Assembly (NCBI GenBank): GCA_938023865.1
Contig: CALJDG010000048.1
Coordinates: 1 to 64,000, forward strand
Origin: an uncultured archaeon
Lineage (GTDB): Archaea > Thermoproteota > Bathyarchaeia > Bathyarchaeales > Bathycorpusculaceae
Direction: 5' to 3'
DNA: 64,000 bases
Position numbers and translations under genes: made by a program. Shown here one piece after another: positions 60,129 to 64,000 of this stretch. Under the pieces are notes generated by a model. The model saw only the letters and a list, made by a program, of their open reading frames with translations, searched no databases and had not been told where the DNA came from. How positions within the stretch are numbered: the stretch's first letter is position 1; each line of letters starts with the position of its first letter.

Positions 60129-61101
60129 CTAATAGTAGTAGGAACATGATTGAGCCCGCAGGAATCCCGATGTAGGTTAAGATGTTAAGTAAAAGGTCTG
60201 GACTTAAAATTCCAAGACCGCCACCACCCATCATAGCCATAACAGCCAGCATGATTATGAGAAGTAAGGGTCCAGTGACAAGTATAGCCACATAAAACTC
60301 TGAAAGCATAGCTAAGGTGTCTGAAAATTTGCGGAGGCTTATCCTCTTTAACCTCATATGCTGCTTCGACTTCTCTCTCAAATATGCAGCAAGGTTACTT
60401 CCAGAGTGAATTGTTGAGATAAGACCTTCAATCATTTCGCGAAACCTTTCAGAAGGTGTCCGCTTCGAAGCTTGCTCCAAAGCCGAAATTATGTCCAAGC
60501 CGAAGAGGCCCACATCCCTAATGATGTTCTTTGCCTCTACAGAAACCGCCAATTGAATTGGAAGATTCGAAAGGGAATAGAAAATTTTCTCCGGTGGAAC
60601 GCCAGCACTAGCCAAAATTGACATATAACCAGTCGTAAAAGCCAGCTCGTCTTCGAGTTCTCTCTTGAACTTGTCAGCTCGATAAACTGGGTATATATAA
60701 AATCCAAGAATTGAAAAGGCGACCGCGAAGAGGCCTCCACCAAAGCCGAAAAGGAAGGCTGGGAAAAATGGCACATCAAACATGAAAATCAATAGGCATG
60801 GAACTAGCATAAAGGTGGCAATCGCGATTATGAATGTTGAAAATACTGTTAGGCTTATGTAAACCCTGAAACCAATCTTAAGTCCAGCCCTTTGTAAGTG
60901 CAAACTCAGATCTTCAAAAAGGGGTAAGATTCGGCTGATTTTGCCGCCCACAATCCCATAAGTAACTGATTGGAGGCTCCCAGTCCTAATTTTCCTTCTT
61001 CCGTTCGCACCTGAAACTTCTGAAGAGCGGATTTTCGATGTAAATTGGTTTAGCTTTAACAGAACCTTTTTAAAGGCTTCCGCGAGATTTTTGTTTTTCA
61101 T
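60106..61101 (-). CDS. type II secretion F / TadB-like membrane protein
   Basis: FTTGYMSILASAGVPPEKIFYSLSNLP; second T2SSF copy. Confidence 0.88.
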   Translation of the reverse strand: MKNKNLAEAFKKVLLKLNQFTSKIRSSEVSGANGRRKIRTGSLQSVTYGIVGGKISRILPLFEDLSLHLQRAGLKIGFRVYISLTVFSTFIIAIATFMLVPCLLIFMFDVPFFPAFLFGFGGGLFAVAFSILGFYIYPVYRADKFKRELEDELAFTTGYMSILASAGVPPEKIFYSLSNLPIQLAVSVEAKNIIRDVGLFGLDIISALEQASKRTPSERFREMIEGLISTIHSGSNLAAYLREKSKQHMRLKRISLRKFSDTLAMLSEFYVAILVTGPLLLIIMLAVMAMMGGGGLGILSPDLLLNILTYIGIPAGSIMFLLLLDAVSPKW

Positions 61102-62684
61102 TTCATTTCCATCCTCGCCTTCTGATAAACACGCGATGGATTAGCGTAGTATTCGCGAATTATATTGGCGACTTCTGTATGTCTGCGGATACCCCTCTTA
61201 ACCATCCATTCCAAGACGGTTTTTCTGCAGCTCAGCTCCCGCTTAACATCCTCCTCACTCATATCCCTCTCTTTCACGTGTTCTTCGAGGAAGAAGCTGC
61301 GTCCCAGAAACTCGAATTTGTCCTCACTGGCTCTCCATCTGAAAATTTCCTCCGTCATTAACTCCTTTGTTTTAGCGTTTAAACCAACGACTTCTGCGGT
61401 GGTAAGCGTTCTTCTTGCTGGTTTTCCTTCGATTTCGGTCCTTGCCAATACCAGTACAACGTCAATCATGGCCATGAGAGACTTTGGAATATTCATAGGC
61501 TCTGATTCAAGGCGATTTATTACGGCTTCAACAGATTCAGCGTGGATTGTACACATGCCCAAGTGACCCGTTGCCATAGCTTGGAAAAGCGTGTAGGCTT
61601 CCTCCCCCCTGATTTCGCCGACAATTATGTAGTCCGGTCTCTGCCGCACAGCGGCCCTTAAAAGGTCGAATAATGTTATGCTTCCCTTGTCTTCATACCC
61701 AAAACTAAGCCTAACAACTGAGGGGATCCAGTTTTCATGGGGTAGGTTAAGCTCTTGCGTGTCTTCAACGCTGACTATCTTCATTTCTGGTTTTATGAAC
61801 ATGGATAGGCAGTTCAGCATTGTTGTTTTTCCTGCTGCTATGCCCCCGGCAACTAGCACAGAAGCCCTGTTCTCAATGATATACCACAAGTATGCAGCCA
61901 TATCTGACGAAAGCGTATTGAAGGCGATTAAGTCTGAGATGGTCAGTGGGTCAACACGGAAACGGCGGATGGTAAATGTTGAACCTCTGCGAGTGATTTC
62001 GTTCCCATAAGTCAGTTGTATGCGGCTTCCGTCTGGAAGCGAGGCATCCAAAATTGGAGAGGCGATCGAAATGTTTTTTCCAGCCAAGTATGCTAGGCGA
62101 ATTATAAAGGAGTTTAGCTCTGCCTCATCATTGAAAATTATGTTTGTTGGCAGAGACTCGTATATACGGTGCCAAACGTAGATGGGTATGTTTACTCCGT
62201 CAGCTGATATATCCTCAATAAGGTGGTCCTTCATTAAGGGGTCTATCTTCCCATATCCAATAAAATCCCTTGTAACATAGTAAAGGAGCTTGTCGACGGA
62301 TTCCGGCGGGACTTTGATGTGGTATTTTTTGATTATTTGGGCTGTTTTTTCCCTTAGGTATTTTTCTGCTTTTTCCTTTGTTTCTATTTCTTTTAGGTTT
62401 ATGTCTATCTCTTCCATTAGAAGGTTTTTGATCTCTTTCAAGAGGCTTTCGTCTTCTTTTTGCAGTGTTGGCTCTATTACCTCGTATTGGTTTTTCTGGG
62501 TTTCCGGGTCTTTTATTATGGCGGCGTACACGTATGGCTCTTGTATTGGATAGACTTCTCTAAAGATAGTTGGTTTTCTGGCTTTTCCTTCAATTATTAT
62601 GCCTAGCTCCGTCTTTTCTTCTGTTTTTTGAGTTTCGGGCATCTGTTTCCCTTTATAGCGTTTAGGGTGGTAGCTGGGTTTCAA
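61098..62684 (-). CDS. type II/IV secretion system ATPase (TadA/GspE superfamily)
   Basis: VLVAGGIAAGKTTMLNCLSMFI; RAAVRQRPDYIIVGEIRGEEAYTLFQAMATGHLGMCTIHAES. Confidence 0.96.
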   Translation of the reverse strand: MKPSYHPKRYKGKQMPETQKTEEKTELGIIIEGKARKPTIFREVYPIQEPYVYAAIIKDPETQKNQYEVIEPTLQKEDESLLKEIKNLLMEEIDINLKEIETKEKAEKYLREKTAQIIKKYHIKVPPESVDKLLYYVTRDFIGYGKIDPLMKDHLIEDISADGVNIPIYVWHRIYESLPTNIIFNDEAELNSFIIRLAYLAGKNISIASPILDASLPDGSRIQLTYGNEITRRGSTFTIRRFRVDPLTISDLIAFNTLSSDMAAYLWYIIENRASVLVAGGIAAGKTTMLNCLSMFIKPEMKIVSVEDTQELNLPHENWIPSVVRLSFGYEDKGSITLFDLLRAAVRQRPDYIIVGEIRGEEAYTLFQAMATGHLGMCTIHAESVEAVINRLESEPMNIPKSLMAMIDVVLVLARTEIEGKPARRTLTTAEVVGLNAKTKELMTEEIFRWRASEDKFEFLGRSFFLEEHVKERDMSEEDVKRELSCRKTVLEWMVKRGIRRHTEVANIIREYYANPSRVYQKARMEMK

Positions 62685-62775
62685 TAAAAATATATGTCGT
62701 AAGTCTTAATAAGTTATATGCATGCTAAATCCTTACCGAACTTAACAACGCAAAATCGCTAAGAAAAAGTCGCTA

Positions 62776-62862
62776 TTACTTGTATCGAGCTCTCCGCTTC
62801 TGCCTCTTCTTCTTCTGCCGCCTCATCCTCTTCTTTTTCCATTTAGCCCTGATTTCCAGCAC
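62776..62862 (-). CDS. rpl41e: ribosomal protein eL41
   Basis: Minus frame VLEIRAKWKKKRMRRQKKKRQKRRARYK*, matching the RAKWRKKRMRRLxRKRRKMRARSK family pattern; start codon ambiguous (GTG 62862, CTG 62859 or ATC 62853). Confidence 0.85.
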   Translation of the reverse strand: MLEIRAKWKKKRMRRQKKKRQKRRARYK

Positions 62863-62882
62863 TCTCCATAAAGGATTAAAAC

Positions 62883-63482
62883 TCACTCTATTGTGGCGTG
62901 CCTGCGCCTTAAATCTTCTTCAGTTGTCCCCATGCGATGCATAAGCTCCACAATCAGACCATCCAAAAAAACCATACAGTTGTTCTCGAAAATGCTTCCA
63001 AGCGGGGTTAAGGGCTCTCTTTCACCCATTAACTGCCTTGCTAAATAATCCTCCTCTTTAGGCCATCCAGCCTTAGTTCTACCTTTAATCGTCACAACCA
63101 AGTCGGCTATACGACCCAAGGGAGACTCCGGAAACGATGTTATTGCAACAACAGTTGCACCAATTTCTTTTGCCGCTGTGCTCGCTGTTAAAACCATTTT
63201 CGTTGCGCCCGTCCCTGAAATAGCTATTATAAGGTCTCCTTTTTCCGCCGCTGGCGTTATTGTTTCGCCTAAAAAGTAAACGTTAAAGCCCAAATTCATT
63301 AGACGAAGGGCGAAGGCTCTTCCTACGAAGCCGCTTCTGCCCATGCCGACAACGAATATCTTCTTGTTTTTTGCGCCTAAAAGTATATGGATAAAGCGTT
63401 CAACTTCTTTCGGGTTAAGCTCTTCGATGGAGCTTTTAATCCCTGAAATGATTTCCTCTGCCGCCGCCTTTAACCATTCCAA
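62883..63482 (-). CDS. hxlB: 6-phospho-3-hexuloisomerase
   Basis: SIS domain: KKIFVVGMGRSGFVGRAFALRLMNLGFNVYFLGETITPAAEKGDLIIAISGTG. Confidence 0.93.
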   Translation of the reverse strand: MEWLKAAAEEIISGIKSSIEELNPKEVERFIHILLGAKNKKIFVVGMGRSGFVGRAFALRLMNLGFNVYFLGETITPAAEKGDLIIAISGTGATKMVLTASTAAKEIGATVVAITSFPESPLGRIADLVVTIKGRTKAGWPKEEDYLARQLMGEREPLTPLGSIFENNCMVFLDGLIVELMHRMGTTEEDLRRRHATIE

Positions 63483-63537
63483 GTTTTCAAGCTCCGTGAA
63501 ACCCTTTACACGGAAGTCTGTGTTAAAAGTCTTGCGG

Positions 63538-64000
63538 TTAAACCAAGCCCGCTACAATTTCTTCTAAACGTGGGATTGGAAGGTATAAGCGGGTTAGGAT
63601 AGAGATGGCTAAAATGCCCACGGTTAAAGACATGAAAATATAGTCGTCCATCCGCAGCTTTAAAACGTAGAGGTTTGTGCGTTTTTTGGTTGCTCCCCAA
63701 GCGCGTGATTCCATGGCTTCAGCCAATTCGAGACTCCTACGAATTGCACTAACGATAAGCGGAATCAGAATTGGAACGTAGTTTCTAATCCTTTTAAGAA
63801 AATTGCCCTTCTCAAGTTCTAAGCCTCTTGCTTTTTGGGCATCCATTATGGTTTGGGCTTCTTCTGCAATGACGGGAACAAAGCGCACGGCTGTTGTGAA
63901 GGCGAAACAGAACTCGTATGGCACATGAGATTGTTCCAAGGCTAAGCCGAGATGATCCGGTGATGTCGTTAAGAAAAATATAGAGAAAGATTCAACAAGA
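63538..64000 (-). CDS. ecfT: energy-coupling factor transporter transmembrane protein EcfT (truncated at window end)
   Basis: AFTTAVRFVPVIAEEAQTIMDAQKARGLELEKG; frame stays open through the window end (FSIFFLTTSPDHLGLALEQ). Confidence 0.9.
   Translation of the reverse strand, partial: LVESFSIFFLTTSPDHLGLALEQSHVPYEFCFAFTTAVRFVPVIAEEAQTIMDAQKARGLELEKGNFLKRIRNYVPILIPLIVSAIRRSLELAEAMESRAWGATKKRTNLYVLKLRMDDYIFMSLTVGILAISILTRLYLPIPRLEEIVAGLV

Noticed and set aside
62776-62841. Acidic ORF MEKEEDEAAEEEEAEAESSIQVIATFS overlapping eL41 in another frame of the same strand
   Set aside because: Composition is the frame-shifted image of the Lys/Arg codons of eL41; no SD and family match favours eL41.
1-64000. 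CRISPR arrays, transposases, integrases, toxin-antitoxin or phage genes
   Set aside because: Looked for repeats, spacer-like periodicity and hallmark motifs on both strands; none found.

Overview
The window reads as ordinary core genome of an archaeon, probably a Bathyarchaeia/TACK-like lineage. I infer this from two thermosome subunits, topoisomerase VI A/B, ABCE1, aIF5B, PolB, RadB, KEOPS Cgi121, AglB/STT3, CarS, a TackOD1-like protein and Shine-Dalgarno sequences complementary to a CACCUCC anti-SD. About 60 genes are supported. There is one tRNA-Glu(CTC), no rRNA, no CRISPR array and no obvious transposon. The most interesting signals lie outside the ORF track: (i) a compact leader RNA before a QueT-family transporter whose hairpin loop is complementary to the gene's own Shine-Dalgarno (riboswitch-like); (ii) a 24-aa microprotein made of EEEEW repeats with a perfect SD; (iii) a 28-codon eL41 ribosomal protein gene; (iv) a candidate box C/D sRNA; (v) an editing-domain-less threonyl-tRNA synthetase whose conserved C-terminus is in the -1 frame; (vi) genes whose expected start is ATA or ACG behind a strong SD; (vii) a Tad/type IV pilus-like locus with a 606-aa pilin-like protein; (viii) a decayed sugar-isomerase pseudogene. 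All product names are from reading motifs and family resemblance; no searches were run.
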